64,000 nucleotides of DNA, taken from contig JAGFJP010000159.1 in the NCBI GenBank assembly GCA_024102665.1, positions 1 to 64,000 of the forward strand, written 5' to 3'. The notes under the pieces are model-generated. The model saw only the letters and a list, made by a program, of their open reading frames with translations, searched no databases and was not told the DNA's origin. Position 1 is the first letter of the stretch, and each line of letters opens with the position of its first letter. This DNA comes from Thiogranum sp. (lineage in GTDB: Bacteria > Pseudomonadota > Gammaproteobacteria > DSM-19610). Made by a program: the position numbers and the translations under genes. Shown in pieces: positions 9,819 to 20,335 of the stretch.

Positions 9819-11988
9819 GGGAACTTGCCGGAGGCAGATCGGGGACCGTGCAGGCTTTGAGAAAATCGTAATGCGCGATAGCTTCCATGATGCCGGCGGC
9901 GAACGGACGTTTGGCAAAATAGATGCGCTGGAGGTCGGTGAGCTTGCCAAGTTCCTCTTCGTGCCGGTTTGCCACCACCGCGGCGAGCGTATTGCCGCGC
10001 ATCATGTCCTCATCGGTGCCCGAGCCGCCGGCGGCGAGAATGTGTTCCAGCGGGATGCCCCACAGGTTTGCGAAGTAGCGCAGGGCAAGCCCCTTGGATG
10101 CACGCACCGGTACTATGTCGAGATACTGTCCGAAGGACACATAGGTATTCACCGCCAGGTCGGCCTGATGCAGCAGGCTGTGCAGCTCGTCGATCGACGG
10201 TGCCTTGCTCGGATCGATGTAGTAGCTGACCTTGAACCGGCTCTGGGCGTTCTTCGGTTGCAGCTCCAGGCCCGGCACCTCGGCGAGCGTCTGGCGCACC
10301 GCAGCGGCGTTCCACAGGTAGTTGATGTGCCGGCTCCAGGCCAGATCGGCCGTGAGCTGCGGGGCGTAATAGATTTCGGTGCCGACGCTGGTGATGAGCA
10401 CGTCCGGCATCGGTATGCCGAAGCGTTTCATGACCCCCAGCGCCGACTCCAGCGCCCTGCCGGTGGCGATGCCGAAACTGATGCACTGGCGATTGCCGCG
10501 TATCAGGTTCAGGAGATCCGCCAACGCATCGGGATCACCGAGCAGGTTCTGGTCGAGGTCCGTGAACAGGGCGCGGTCGTGATACAGCATGGGACGACGC
10601 AACCGCGGCGCGCGCGGCAACTCGTGCCTGTGCTCGAGCAGGGGCCTGATGGTTTCCAGGTAATGCTGCGCGTGCGCGTTCCAGGAGTAATTGGCGTGCA
10701 CGCCCTCGATGCCCTGCGACGAGAACTTGTGCCACAACGACGCATCCGACAGCAGTTTGAGCAGCGCCTTGGCAATGGCTTCCTTGTCCAGCGGATCGAT
10801 GAGAATGCCGTTGTGGCAGGCCGCCACGATATCCTGCGGCCCCCCGTCCTCGGTGGCGACCAGCGGCAGTCCGCACGCCGCTGCCTCGATCAGCGTGAGG
10901 CCGAAGGGCTCGGTCAGCGCGGGATTGATGAACACGCCGCGCGATGCCGCCGCCAGGCGGTAGATGTCGGGCACTTCTTCCGGGCGATGTTTCTTCGGGT
11001 ACGCGACCTTGCCGTAAAGATCGTATTGATCAATCAGCAACAGGATTTCCGTGAGCACGCCCTGTGATCCGCTTTCCATCTCATGAATATCGTCGCGGTT
11101 ACCGGCAACGATGACCAGGTTCGCCGCATTCTGCAGGTCCTGCGATTCACCATAAGCCTTGATCAGTGTCGAAATATTCTTGCGTTCGTCAGGGCGCGAC
11201 AACGCCAGAACCATCGGCTTGTCGGGATCGCGCAAAAAACGGTTGATCGCCGCTGCGATGGGTGGTTCCTGTGTGTCCCCCGAAGGCGGATAGAAATGCT
11301 CCAGATCCGTGCCCGGCGGAATGACCCGCATCTGTTCCGGCTGGTAATAATCATAAAGGGCATATTGCTCTTCAATTTCGTTATGCGTGCTTGCGATCAC
11401 CAGTTCCGCGCTGCCGAGAACGTTCTCTTCGGCATCGATGCGACGCGCCATGTGATACTGCTGTTCGATTTCATCCGGCTTGACGCCCGCGGCGAGCAGG
11501 CGCCTGCGTTTAACCCGTCCGAGTGAATGGCCGGTGTGCACCAGCGGAACGCCGAGCAGAGCGGCGATGCGCGCGCCGACGTACCCCGCGTCCGCGTAAT
11601 GGCTGTGAATAATGTCCGGTGTGCGGTCGACGTTGCCGAGATACTCGACGGCGTTATCCGCGAAGGTATCGAGATGATCCCAGAGTTCTTCCTTGCGGAT
11701 ATAGCCGTCGGGGCCGGCGTTGCGGCGGATAATGAAAGCGCCGTTGCCGATTGGTTCCTCGCCACGCGCATAATCCGCACTGACATGACTGTCGACGACG
11801 CGCCGCGTCAGCAGATCAACGCGCGCGACCTCGGGCAACCTGGCCAGGGCACGGGCGAGTTCCACCACGTAGCGTGTCTGTCCGCCGGTATCCGGATCTC
11901 TGCCGAGTTCCATGTCATGCGCCCGGATGAGTCCGTGCACACTGATCAGTACCAGGTAAAGACCGTTGCTGTCTGCTTGTGCATTCAT
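9811..11988 (-). CDS. spsA: Sucrose-phosphate synthase with C-terminal HAD-like domain
   Basis: 725 residues. The GT4 domain starts near the N terminus with GRDPDTGGQTRYVVELARAL and carries the EX7E motif in EPFGLTLIEAAACG; it joins UDP-glucose (or ADP-glucose) and fructose-6-phosphate into sucrose-6-phosphate. After about residue 470 a phosphatase-like HAD domain follows with FTDLDQNLLGD, in which the usual Thr of DxDxT is Asn, so this domain is probably a regulatory or docking module and the separate phosphatase does the hydrolysis. First gene of the sucrose operon; 176 bp of leader separate it from the LysR gene, whose 3' end faces it. Confidence 0.93.
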   Translation of the reverse strand: MNAQADSNGLYLVLISVHGLIRAHDMELGRDPDTGGQTRYVVELARALARLPEVARVDLLTRRVVDSHVSADYARGEEPIGNGAFIIRRNAGPDGYIRKEELWDHLDTFADNAVEYLGNVDRTPDIIHSHYADAGYVGARIAALLGVPLVHTGHSLGRVKRRRLLAAGVKPDEIEQQYHMARRIDAEENVLGSAELVIASTHNEIEEQYALYDYYQPEQMRVIPPGTDLEHFYPPSGDTQEPPIAAAINRFLRDPDKPMVLALSRPDERKNISTLIKAYGESQDLQNAANLVIVAGNRDDIHEMESGSQGVLTEILLLIDQYDLYGKVAYPKKHRPEEVPDIYRLAAASRGVFINPALTEPFGLTLIEAAACGLPLVATEDGGPQDIVAACHNGILIDPLDKEAIAKALLKLLSDASLWHKFSSQGIEGVHANYSWNAHAQHYLETIRPLLEHRHELPRAPRLRRPMLYHDRALFTDLDQNLLGDPDALADLLNLIRGNRQCISFGIATGRALESALGVMKRFGIPMPDVLITSVGTEIYYAPQLTADLAWSRHINYLWNAAAVRQTLAEVPGLELQPKNAQSRFKVSYYIDPSKAPSIDELHSLLHQADLAVNTYVSFGQYLDIVPVRASKGLALRYFANLWGIPLEHILAAGGSGTDEDMMRGNTLAAVVANRHEEELGKLTDLQRIYFAKRPFAAGIMEAIAHYDFLKACTVPDLPPASSHA

Positions 11989-12164
11989 ATGGCTTAATGA
12001 TAGCGCAGCATCGTTTCGCTTGCTTTTCGATGCAGGCAGTGTTCGCGGACCAGTCTAACGTATGCTGCCGCCGAATTCGAATCCGCCTCGCGCGAGTTCA
12101 CGCAGAACACCAGAGGTTGCAACAGCACGAGCTCCACGCACGGCTGCTCAGCACATGCGATGGA

Positions 12165-13037
12165 CTAATCGTTGTCCCGCTTCAGCAAGCCGATTAATGC
12201 GACGGCCGCGTTCGACAAAGTCCGGTCGCGGTGATAGACAACGCCCAGCTCGCGTTGCAACGAAAGTGCCGCAACCGGAAGTTCCTGCAGCTGTTCATCG
12301 AGCATGGTGGTCGGCAACAGACTCCAGCCCATGCCGACGGAAACCAGCATTTTGATGGTTTCGAGGTAGTTGGTTGATAGTACGATATCCAGCTCCAGCC
12401 CCAGCCGGGTGAATTCCCGCTCCGCAATCTGGCGCGTATAGGTGCTGCTCGCGGGGAGTATTGCAGCATGCCGCGCCAGCTCATCCAGGCTGACGGTTCG
12501 CAGGCGCGCAAGCGCATGATCACGGGATACGACAATCGCCAGTGGATCAGGCCAGATGGGGTCGAGTGCAAGGTTGGGCAGCGGTTGCGGGGGCAGTGTG
12601 ACAATACCCAGTTCCAGTTCACCCTGTTCAACGGCCTGACAGGCGGCTTCCGAATCCATGAAACCGATGTCCATGCGCACCTGCGGATAGCGATTGATGA
12701 AAGCCTTCAGCGCCGTCGGCAGGCGATGCAGGCCGATGTGGTGGCTGGTGCCGAAACGCAGGCTGCCGTGAATCTTCCCCGACAGGTTGGACACAGCACG
12801 CAGGCTGTCCTCGAGTTCGACAAGAATGTTGCGCGCCCGCGGCAGCAGCTCGCGGCCGGCGTCCGTGAGCGCGACAGTGCGCCCGATACGGTCGAACAAC
12901 CGGGTCTCGAGTTCCGCTTCGAGAGCGGCGATGCGCTTGCTGACCGCGGGCTGGGTCAGAAACAGGCGCGAGGCCGCCAGCGAAAACGAACCGCTTTCGG
13001 CGACAGCGAGAAAAGCCTTCAAGGCAGCAATGTCCAT
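12165..13037 (-). CDS. LysR-family transcriptional regulator divergent from leuC
   Basis: 290 residues. An N-terminal winged helix-turn-helix (residues 1-60) includes TQPAVSKRIAALE, the LysR recognition helix, followed by the effector-binding domain with two Rossmann-like lobes. Its start is 106 bp from the leuC start on the opposite strand, the usual geometry for a regulator of the neighbouring operon; LysR genes beside leuC occur in several gammaproteobacteria. A role in leucine biosynthesis control is inferred from position. It could also control the sucrose operon, whose promoter region lies beyond its 3' end, but this is less likely. Confidence 0.85.
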   Translation of the reverse strand: MDIAALKAFLAVAESGSFSLAASRLFLTQPAVSKRIAALEAELETRLFDRIGRTVALTDAGRELLPRARNILVELEDSLRAVSNLSGKIHGSLRFGTSHHIGLHRLPTALKAFINRYPQVRMDIGFMDSEAACQAVEQGELELGIVTLPPQPLPNLALDPIWPDPLAIVVSRDHALARLRTVSLDELARHAAILPASSTYTRQIAEREFTRLGLELDIVLSTNYLETIKMLVSVGMGWSLLPTTMLDEQLQELPVAALSLQRELGVVYHRDRTLSNAAVALIGLLKRDND

Positions 13038-13111
13038 CGCGCAACGACGCTATCTATTCCTGAAAAGTATAAAAACCATGAAAAATATGAATTTGAGTAA
13101 TTAGTATAGCG

Positions 13112-13121
13112 ATCGTACGAT
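13112..13121. promoter_or_regulatory. 10-bp palindrome in the LysR/leuC divergent intergenic region
   Basis: A perfect palindrome (ATCGTACGAT) sits 22 bp upstream of the leuC ATG within the 106-bp divergent spacer. It could be part of a LysR binding site, which is normally an imperfect dyad of T-N11-A form. This is inference from position and symmetry. Confidence 0.3.
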
Positions 13122-13143
13122 ATTGCGCAATCTGGAGGCAGGC

Positions 13144-14559
13144 ATGAGCGGAAGAACCCTTTACGACAAGCTTTGGGATGCACATCTGGTGCGCGAGGAC
13201 AGCGACGGCACTGCACTCATATATATAGATCGCCATCTGGTCCACGAAGTGACCTCCCCGCAGGCGTTCGAGGGTTTGCGTCTGGCAGGGCGAAAACCGT
13301 GGCGCAGCCGCTCGATTCTGGCAGTGCCTGACCACAATGTTCCCACCATCCACCGTGAACGCGGGGTGGCTGGCATTGACGACCCCGTATCGCGCATCCA
13401 GGTCGAAACGCTGGATCAGAACTGCAGCGATTTCGGCATTACCGAGTTTCATATGGATGATATACGGCAGGGTATCGTGCATGTCATCGGACCGGAACAG
13501 GGGGCGACGCTGCCTGGCATGACGGTGGTGTGCGGCGACTCCCACACTTCGACGCATGGCGCTTTTGGTGCGTTGGCGTTCGGTATCGGGACTTCCGAAG
13601 TCGAACACGTGCTCGCGACCCAGTGCCTGATCCAGAAGAAGTCGAAAAACATGCTGGTCCGGGTCGACGGCGAGGCTACGGCCGGTGTGACCGCCAAGGA
13701 TATCGTGCTGGCGATTATCGGCGAAATCGGCACTGCGGGCGGCACCGGTTATGCCATCGAGTTCGCGGGCGCCGCGATAGAAGCGCTTTCTCTGGAAGGC
13801 CGCATGACGGTTTGTAACATGGCCATCGAGGCAGGCGCGCGCGCCGGTATGGTGGCGGTGGATCAGAAGACCATTGATTATGTCGCCGGTCGTCCTTTCG
13901 CGCCGCGAGCCGAACAGTGGGAGCAGGCGGTCACGCACTGGCGAACGTTGAAAAGCGACCCCGATGCTGAATTCGATCGCGTCGTTACCCTGCAAGCGGC
14001 TGATATTCGTCCCCAGGTGACCTGGGGCACTTCGCCGGAAATGGTCACGTCCATAGACGGCAGGGTACCTGATCCGGCACAGGAAGCGGACACGGTAAAA
14101 CAGACCGGCATGCGCAAGGCGCTGGAATATATGGGCATCCAGCCAGGGATGGCAATTGCGGACATCAAGCTGGATCGCGTTTTCATCGGTTCCTGCACCA
14201 ATTCGCGGATCGAAGATCTGCGCGCCGCCGCGGCTGTCGCCAGGGGACGCAAAGTGGCGCCCGGTATCCGCCAGGCGATGGTGGTGCCCGGTTCAGGGCT
14301 GGTCAAGAAACAGGCGGAAGACGAGGGACTGGACAGGATTTTTATCGAGGCGGGTTTCGAGTGGCGGGAGCCGGGCTGTTCCATGTGTCTGGCGATGAAC
14401 GCTGATCGGCTTGAGCCGGGTGAGCGCTGTGCCTCGACTTCGAACCGTAATTTCGAAGGACGTCAGGGCGCAGGCGGGCGCACCCACCTGGTGAGCCCCG
14501 CAATGGCCGCGGCAGCGGCGATCGCCGGTCATTTCGTCGATGTCAGGGATCTGGTTTGA
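13144..14559 (+). CDS. leuC: 3-isopropylmalate dehydratase large subunit
   Basis: 471 residues. The ATG at 13144 is preceded by GGAGG with good spacing, so the earlier in-frame TTG at 13123 is not used. LeuC with LeuD isomerises 2-isopropylmalate to 3-isopropylmalate in leucine synthesis. The three [4Fe-4S] ligands are in GSCTNSR and CSMC near the C terminus; the substrate motif [13 protein letters not shown] is present. Length and sequence fit the bacterial LeuC family. It opens the leuCDB operon. Confidence 0.97.
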   Translation: MSGRTLYDKLWDAHLVREDSDGTALIYIDRHLVHEVTSPQAFEGLRLAGRKPWRSRSILAVPDHNVPTIHRERGVAGIDDPVSRIQVETLDQNCSDFGITEFHMDDIRQGIVHVIGPEQGATLPGMTVVCGDSHTSTHGAFGALAFGIGTSEVEHVLATQCLIQKKSKNMLVRVDGEATAGVTAKDIVLAIIGEIGTAGGTGYAIEFAGAAIEALSLEGRMTVCNMAIEAGARAGMVAVDQKTIDYVAGRPFAPRAEQWEQAVTHWRTLKSDPDAEFDRVVTLQAADIRPQVTWGTSPEMVTSIDGRVPDPAQEADTVKQTGMRKALEYMGIQPGMAIADIKLDRVFIGSCTNSRIEDLRAAAAVARGRKVAPGIRQAMVVPGSGLVKKQAEDEGLDRIFIEAGFEWREPGCSMCLAMNADRLEPGERCASTSNRNFEGRQGAGGRTHLVSPAMAAAAAIAGHFVDVRDLV

Positions 14560-14605
14560 ATCGCGCCGGACCAGTCGGTGCAGAATATTGAAAGCGAGCG
14601 GCACT

Positions 14606-15244
14606 ATGGAAAAATTTGAAACACTGGATGCGATTGTAGCGCCATTGGACCGACCCAACGTCGATACCGACGCCATTATTCCCAAACAGTACCTGAAGTC
14701 TGTTAAACGCAGCGGGTTCGGTCCCAACCTGTTCGACGACTGGCGTTATCTTGAGCCCGGCGAGCCCGGCCAGGACTACAGCAAACGCAAGCTCAAACCA
14801 GATTTCGTGCTCAATCAGCCACGTTATCGCGACGCGCGCATCTTGCTCGCACGCGAGAATTTCGGTTGCGGTTCCTCCCGCGAACATGCGGTCTGGGCGC
14901 TGGAGGATGCCGGCTTCCGTGTTGTCATTGCGCCCAGCTTTGCGGATATCTTTTTCAACAACTGTTTCAAGAACGGGGTGCTGCCGATTGTGCTCGACGC
15001 AGCGATTCTGGACAGGCTGTTTGCGCAGGTCGAGGCAACTCCGGATTACCGTCTGGTGGTCGACCTCGAACACCAGACCATCACCACGCCTGACGGCGAG
15101 AAATTGTCCTTCGCGGTGGATGAGTTCCGCAAGTACTGCCTGCTGAACGGCCTGGATGATATCGGGCTGACAATGCAGCACGCGGACGAAATCAGGGCCT
15201 ACGAAGCACGACGCAAAACAGAGGCGCCCTGGCTGTTTGCGTGA
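14606..15244 (+). CDS. leuD: 3-isopropylmalate dehydratase small subunit
   Basis: 212 residues from ATG 14606, matching the family start [16 protein letters not shown]; the longer frame upstream is not supported. It is the swivelling-domain subunit that completes the isopropylmalate isomerase, with the substrate-recognition motif [13 protein letters not shown]. It lies 46 bp after leuC and 93 bp before leuB, consistent with one leucine operon. The C-terminal extension ending [11 protein letters not shown] is common in proteobacterial LeuD. Confidence 0.96.
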   Translation: MEKFETLDAIVAPLDRPNVDTDAIIPKQYLKSVKRSGFGPNLFDDWRYLEPGEPGQDYSKRKLKPDFVLNQPRYRDARILLARENFGCGSSREHAVWALEDAGFRVVIAPSFADIFFNNCFKNGVLPIVLDAAILDRLFAQVEATPDYRLVVDLEHQTITTPDGEKLSFAVDEFRKYCLLNGLDDIGLTMQHADEIRAYEARRKTEAPWLFA

Positions 15245-15337
15245 GATCGATTTGCTGCAGCGGACGGAAAGCCCGCGGTGCAGACTTAACAAGGCGCGGA
15301 GTCGTACTTAAACAAACGGGAGTTCAGGGCTGATCGT

Positions 15338-16408
15338 ATGACCAGAAAAATACTTGTTTTACCCGGCGATGGCATCGGTCCGGAAATTGTCGCCGAAGCT
15401 GTGAAAGTGCTGGAGAAGCTGGTGGCCGAAGGGGTTGAACTGGAGCTTGAGTTCGGGCTCATTGGTGGCGCGGCTTATGACGCCGAAGGACACCCGCTCC
15501 CGCCAGGCACGTTGGCCTCCGCGCGCGCGGCGGATGCAGTGCTGCTGGGCGCGGTGGGCGGGCCCCGGTACGAGCAGCTTGACCGCGCCTTGCGACCCGA
15601 ACAGGGATTGCTGGGACTGCGGGCGGAACTCGAGCTGTTTGCCAACCTGCGCCCCGCCATTCTATATCCGCAGCTGGCGGACGCCTCGACGCTCAAGCCC
15701 GGGGTCGTCGCGGGGCTGGATATCATGATTGTGCGCGAGTTGACCGGGGGCATCTATTTCGGCCAGCCGCGGGGCATCCGCGTGCTCGAAAACGGCGAGA
15801 AGGAGGGTTTCAACACCCTCGTGTACAGGGAGTCGGAAATCGAGCGCATCGGTCGTTCGGCGTTCGAAATCGCGCGCAAACGCGGCAAGAAACTTTGCTC
15901 CGTGGACAAGGCGAACGTGCTTGAAGTGACCGAGTTGTGGCGTCAGGTCATGACACGCCTTGCAAGGGACTATCCCGACGTCGAGCTGAGCCATATGTAT
16001 GTTGACAATGCTGCCATGCAGCTGGTGCGTGCACCTAAACAGTTCGACGTGATAGTAACCACCAATATGTTCGGCGACATCCTGTCCGATGCGGCGGCGA
16101 TGCTGACAGGGTCCATCGGCATGTTGCCGTCGGCATCGCTCGATGCGAATGCCAAGGGCATGTACGAGCCCATCCATGGCTCTGCGCCGGACATTGCCGG
16201 TCGCGGTGTTGCGAATCCGTTGGCAACCATTCTGTCGGTCGCTATGATGCTGCGTTACACTCTGGGCTTGCCCGATCAGGCCCGGCGCATCGAGACGGCT
16301 GTTGGCACAGTGCTCGATCGGGGATTACGGACTGCGGATATCGCCGCGGCCGGCGAGTCCGCTGTCGGCACCTCGGAGATGGGCGATGCCGTGATTGCGG
16401 CACTTTAG
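15338..16408 (+). CDS. leuB: 3-isopropylmalate dehydrogenase
   Basis: 356 residues. NAD-dependent oxidative decarboxylation of 3-isopropylmalate to 2-oxoisocaproate in leucine synthesis. The start [13 protein letters not shown], the substrate arginines in RPAILYP and the metal-binding segment [13 protein letters not shown] are as in the family. ATG 15338 follows a GGGAG-like ribosome site. A weak hairpin lies behind it (7-bp stem, 16438-16468) before asd; without a clear T-run I do not call it a terminator. Confidence 0.96.
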   Translation: MTRKILVLPGDGIGPEIVAEAVKVLEKLVAEGVELELEFGLIGGAAYDAEGHPLPPGTLASARAADAVLLGAVGGPRYEQLDRALRPEQGLLGLRAELELFANLRPAILYPQLADASTLKPGVVAGLDIMIVRELTGGIYFGQPRGIRVLENGEKEGFNTLVYRESEIERIGRSAFEIARKRGKKLCSVDKANVLEVTELWRQVMTRLARDYPDVELSHMYVDNAAMQLVRAPKQFDVIVTTNMFGDILSDAAAMLTGSIGMLPSASLDANAKGMYEPIHGSAPDIAGRGVANPLATILSVAMMLRYTLGLPDQARRIETAVGTVLDRGLRTADIAAAGESAVGTSEMGDAVIAAL

Positions 16409-16549
16409 GGAATCCGGCTGACGCAAGGATGCGGTGCGACCGGACCCCTGAACAGTTTCATTCCGGTCTTCCAGCCCGGGCGGGGTTCCCCGGCAACATT
16501 TAGTGTGTTTTCGCGACAAGCGAGTTTCGTGGAAAATTGAGGAGCTGTA

Positions 16550-17572
16550 ATGAGTCGTACATTTGATGTTGCCGTTGTTGGCGCTACCGGTGCGGTCGGG
16601 GAAGCCATGATGGAAATCCTCGAGCAACGGAAATTCCCGGTGGGTGAACTTTATCCACTGGCCAGCGAGCGTTCCGCGGGTAGCAAAGTGAGTTTCAGGG
16701 GTAAACTGCTCACTGTGCGCAACCTGGCCGAGTTCGACTTTTCCAGGGTGCAGATCGGCTTGTTTTCCGCAGGCGCTTCGGTGTCGGAAATCTATGCTCC
16801 GAAAGCTGCCAGTGCCGGCTGCGTCGTCATCGACAACACTTCGCAGTTTCGTTATGACGCGGAGATCCCGCTGGTGGTGCCAGAGGTGAATCCGCAAAAG
16901 ATCGCCGAGTACAAGGCGCACGGTATTATCGCAAATCCCAACTGCTCGACGATCCAGATGCTGGTGGCGCTAAAGCCGATCTATGATGCAGTGGGCATCA
17001 CACGTATCAATGTCTGCACCTACCAGGCAGTATCCGGTACCGGCAAGGAAGCTATTGAGGAACTGGCGAAACAAACTGCCAACCTGCTGAATGCAAAGCC
17101 AGTTGAGGCCGAGGTGTATCCAAAACAGATCGCATTCAACGTGCTGCCGCATATCGATGTATTTCTGGACAACGGCTACACCAAGGAAGAAATGAAAATG
17201 GTGTGGGAGACGCGGAAGATCATGGGAGATGACAGCATCCAGGTCAACCCGACGGCGGTCCGTGTGCCGGTGTTCTTCGGTCACTCGGAAGCGGTGCATA
17301 TCGAAACGCGTGACAAGATGACGGCGCAACAATGCAGAGACTTGCTCGCTGGCGCGCCCGGTGTGGTTGTGATGGATGAGCGCAGGGATGGCGGCTATCC
17401 GACCGCAGTGACCGAAGGTGCGAATCACGACCCGGTTTACGTCGGTCGTATACGCGAAGATATCTCCCATCCCAAAGGTTTAGATTTGTGGGTCGTCGCC
17501 GATAATGTGCGCAAAGGGGCAGCCCTCAACAGTATCCAGATTGCTGAAATACTGATAAAAAACTACCTCTGA
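16550..17572 (+). CDS. asd: Aspartate-semialdehyde dehydrogenase
   Basis: 340 residues. Reduces aspartyl phosphate to aspartate semialdehyde, the branch point to lysine, threonine, methionine and diaminopimelate. The NADP-binding start has GATGAVGEAMMEIL; the catalytic Cys is in NPNCSTIQM; the catalytic His is in GHSEAVHIET. A strong GAGGAG ribosome site precedes ATG 16550. The order leuCDB-asd-fimV-truA is widespread in pseudomonads and relatives. Confidence 0.96.
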   Translation: MSRTFDVAVVGATGAVGEAMMEILEQRKFPVGELYPLASERSAGSKVSFRGKLLTVRNLAEFDFSRVQIGLFSAGASVSEIYAPKAASAGCVVIDNTSQFRYDAEIPLVVPEVNPQKIAEYKAHGIIANPNCSTIQMLVALKPIYDAVGITRINVCTYQAVSGTGKEAIEELAKQTANLLNAKPVEAEVYPKQIAFNVLPHIDVFLDNGYTKEEMKMVWETRKIMGDDSIQVNPTAVRVPVFFGHSEAVHIETRDKMTAQQCRDLLAGAPGVVVMDERRDGGYPTAVTEGANHDPVYVGRIREDISHPKGLDLWVVADNVRKGAALNSIQIAEILIKNYL

Positions 17573-17685
17573 ACGCCTCAGATTCAGGAGACGGTTTGGA
17601 GGGCTGCCGGTTGTGGGAACGGTCCGGTCGGGAGAACCACCGGGTTCGCGATCTCGGGTGCGAACGAGGGAAAAAGGGGACTTTT

Positions 17686-20205
17686 ATGTTCAGGAAATCG
17701 GCCTTGGCAATGGCAATGCTGGGCACTTTGACCACAGGAAATGTGGTTGCTCTGGGACTCGGGGAGATCCAGCTTGGGTCGGCACTCAATCAACCGTTGC
17801 AAGCAGAGGTTGAGCTGCTTTCCGCCACGCCGGCAGAGTTGAATGAACTCAAAGTCGACATCGGATCATCTCAAGCTTTTGAAAATGCGGGTCTCGAGCG
17901 TCCCCTGTTTCTTACCAAGCTCAAATTCGACGTAAGCAGGAACGCGGAAGGCAAGCCGGTTGTAAAAATTACCAGCCGGGATGTTGTGCGCGAACCTTTC
18001 CTGGATTTCCTGCTCGAGGTCTCCTGGAGCAAAGGCCGTCTGTTGCGCGAGTATACCGTTCTCATCGATCCGCCGGTTACCATGCCTGCCCCCGCGCCCG
18101 TACCGCGGGCGCGGATGACGCAAGCCTCCGGTGGCGCCAGTCAACCGGTCGCGCCGTCCTCTCGCGTTAGCCATACCGCAATTATGCCGCCCGTTTCCGT
18201 ATCTCCTTCGGAGTACCAGACCCGGCGCAACGATACCCTTTGGCAGGTCGCACAGGAGGTGCGTCCGGATTCCGGTGTCAGCATGGAACAAACCATGCTC
18301 GCATTGTTACGGACCAATCCTGAAGCTTTCTCCGATAGCAACATCAATAATCTCAAGGCCGGGTACATTCTGCGTGTACCTGACCGCGCTGAAATGACAT
18401 CGATCAGTAAGGCCGAGGCGTTGCGCGAAAGTCGTGCGCAGTATGCTGCCTGGCGCGAAGAACGAGCTGAGGCGGCCGGTCAGCCGGCTGATTCGACCGA
18501 TGTCCCGGTGACAAGCGTCGATGCTGGAACAGAGCGCGGAGCGCATTTGCAGCTGGTTGCACCAGACCTGTCCGAGACCGGTTCCGCCGGGGGCGGCGCC
18601 GAACAGGGCAATCAACTCGATTTGATTCAGCGTGACCTGATGATGGCCAACGAAGCGCTGGAGGCGGAACGTCGGCGGGGTGACGAATTATCGGGTCGGA
18701 TGGCCGTGTTGGAGGAGCAGATCCGCAACATGCAGCGTCTCATCCAGCTCAAGGATGACGAGCTCGCCCAATTGCAGGCGCAAGCCGCCGGTGATGCGGT
18801 AACGGAAACACAGGCAGACGTGACGGAGTCCGGCGTCGATACGATGGCGACCGCCGCGCAAGAGGATGGCATTGCAGTCGCCGAGGCGGAAGCTGGTGGT
18901 GAAGTAGTTGCCGATGCGGCTGAGATGTCTGTTGACGATGCCCCGGTCGAGGCTGATACCGAGGCCGAGGCCGGTACCCCGCTTGCCGCTGATACTGTCG
19001 ACGCTGCAACCACCCCCGATGCGCTGTCCTCGATACCGATGGAAGCAGATGCAGTCGAAGAAACAATGCCGACGTTCGAGCCGGAGACGTCAGCGGAATC
19101 CGCGCCGGTCGTACCCGCCACCGCAACCACCCCGGGATTTGTTGAACAACTGCTGGCTAAGCCGCTGTGGCTGGGCGCAGGCGGGGTCTTGCTGGCGTTG
19201 CTGGCGTTCTTCGGTCTGCGCCGGAAGCGGGGCAGCGAAACCGGATTCCAGGAAAGTATTCTGCAGGCGTCACAGGCACGTTCATTGGCGGCGGACAGTG
19301 AGATCAGCCATGCGTCCAGCCCGGACAGAGCAGGGGATTCCAACGAAACCTCGCTGCTGTCGGAGTTTGCTGTCAGCGACATGGGGTCTCTCAGGCACGG
19401 AGGCGAAGCAGATCCTCTGGCCGAGGCGGACGTGTACCTGGCCTACGGGCGTTTCCAGCAAGCGGAAGATTTGATCAGGGATGCATTGGAGAACAATTCC
19501 GATGACGAGAACCTGAATCTGAAGCTGCTGGAGGTTTACCTCGCTGCGAAAAACCAGTCGGCTTTCGATGCGCACGCGCAGGGTATCCTGGCGCGTCTGG
19601 AAAACGGTAGCGATCCGATGTGGGAGAAGGTCGCCGAGATGGGCCGTGAACTCAGTCCGGAAAATCCGCTTTATCAATCCGGCGGTGCGGAATCCGGTAA
19701 CGCGGAGGAGCTGGAAGACATCGATCTTTTCGGCGAGGAAGGCAGCTTTGATGTGGCCGAGCCAGTCGAACGGCTGGATACGGAAACCGCAGAGAAGGCG
19801 TTCGGCGAAGAAGATGATCGCGGTCTGGACTTCGACATTGGTCTGCCGATGGAGGGCGAGGAAGCCAGGAGCGAGTATCAGCCCGATAGTGTGGAATTCA
19901 CTCCACCGGAGGTTGCTTCAGGGCCGGAATTCGACATGGACAGCGTTGAACCCGACGCGATTGAACAGGAATATGCTCTGGGTTTCGATCTGGAAGATTT
20001 CGATCTTGGCGGTGAGGAAGAGGGCGCGGCAGGAGATGGCCAGCTGACCGACCTCGACGAGGTTTCTACCAAGCTGGATCTGGCGCGTGCCTACATTGAT
20101 ATGGGCGACCCGGACGGCGCCAGGAATATCCTCGACGAAGTCCTCGAGGAAGGTAGCGATGATCAGAAGACCGAAGCCAGGGAAATCATGGAACAGATCT
20201 CCTGA
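17686..20205 (+). CDS. fimV: FimV-like polar hub / peptidoglycan-binding protein
   Basis: 839 residues from ATG 17686. A signal peptide (about residues 1-26) is followed by the FimV N-terminal domain (LGEIQLGSALNQPL), a LysM-like peptidoglycan-binding domain near residues 180-230 (RRNDTLWQVAQEV), a coiled coil near 315-370, a long acidic low-complexity linker, one membrane helix near 485-505 (GVLLALLAFFGLRR) and a cytoplasmic TPR part. It ends with the FimV C-terminal domain (STKLDLARAYIDMGD). In Pseudomonas FimV organises type IV pili, twitching and c-di-GMP/cAMP signalling at the pole. A rho-independent terminator follows at once. Confidence 0.93.
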   Translation: MFRKSALAMAMLGTLTTGNVVALGLGEIQLGSALNQPLQAEVELLSATPAELNELKVDIGSSQAFENAGLERPLFLTKLKFDVSRNAEGKPVVKITSRDVVREPFLDFLLEVSWSKGRLLREYTVLIDPPVTMPAPAPVPRARMTQASGGASQPVAPSSRVSHTAIMPPVSVSPSEYQTRRNDTLWQVAQEVRPDSGVSMEQTMLALLRTNPEAFSDSNINNLKAGYILRVPDRAEMTSISKAEALRESRAQYAAWREERAEAAGQPADSTDVPVTSVDAGTERGAHLQLVAPDLSETGSAGGGAEQGNQLDLIQRDLMMANEALEAERRRGDELSGRMAVLEEQIRNMQRLIQLKDDELAQLQAQAAGDAVTETQADVTESGVDTMATAAQEDGIAVAEAEAGGEVVADAAEMSVDDAPVEADTEAEAGTPLAADTVDAATTPDALSSIPMEADAVEETMPTFEPETSAESAPVVPATATTPGFVEQLLAKPLWLGAGGVLLALLAFFGLRRKRGSETGFQESILQASQARSLAADSEISHASSPDRAGDSNETSLLSEFAVSDMGSLRHGGEADPLAEADVYLAYGRFQQAEDLIRDALENNSDDENLNLKLLEVYLAAKNQSAFDAHAQGILARLENGSDPMWEKVAEMGRELSPENPLYQSGGAESGNAEELEDIDLFGEEGSFDVAEPVERLDTETAEKAFGEEDDRGLDFDIGLPMEGEEARSEYQPDSVEFTPPEVASGPEFDMDSVEPDAIEQEYALGFDLEDFDLGGEEEGAAGDGQLTDLDEVSTKLDLARAYIDMGDPDGARNILDEVLEEGSDDQKTEAREIMEQIS

Positions 20206-20225
20206 ATCAAACGGCGTTAGAGAAT

Positions 20226-20256
20226 AAAAAATCCCCGCGACAACGGGGATTTTTTA
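20226..20256 (+). terminator. Rho-independent terminator after fimV
   Basis: A perfect stem of AT-flanked GC pairs (20226-20237 with 20244-20255), a 6-base loop and a run of six T. It lies 20 bases after the fimV stop; the A-run on the 5' arm makes it potentially active on both strands. Confidence 0.93.
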
Positions 20257-20335
20257 TTTCCGCCGTTTTTATACCGGGGCAGGCAAAATAGTTATACTTA
20301 CCTGATTGTTCAACCATGGCCCGGCAGATAGTCAC

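Noticed and set aside
9646-11067. 473-codon + strand frame
   Set aside because: Antisense to sucrose-phosphate synthase with shadow composition.
16438-16468. Terminator between leuB and asd
   Set aside because: Only a 7-bp stem with a 17-base loop and no T-run.
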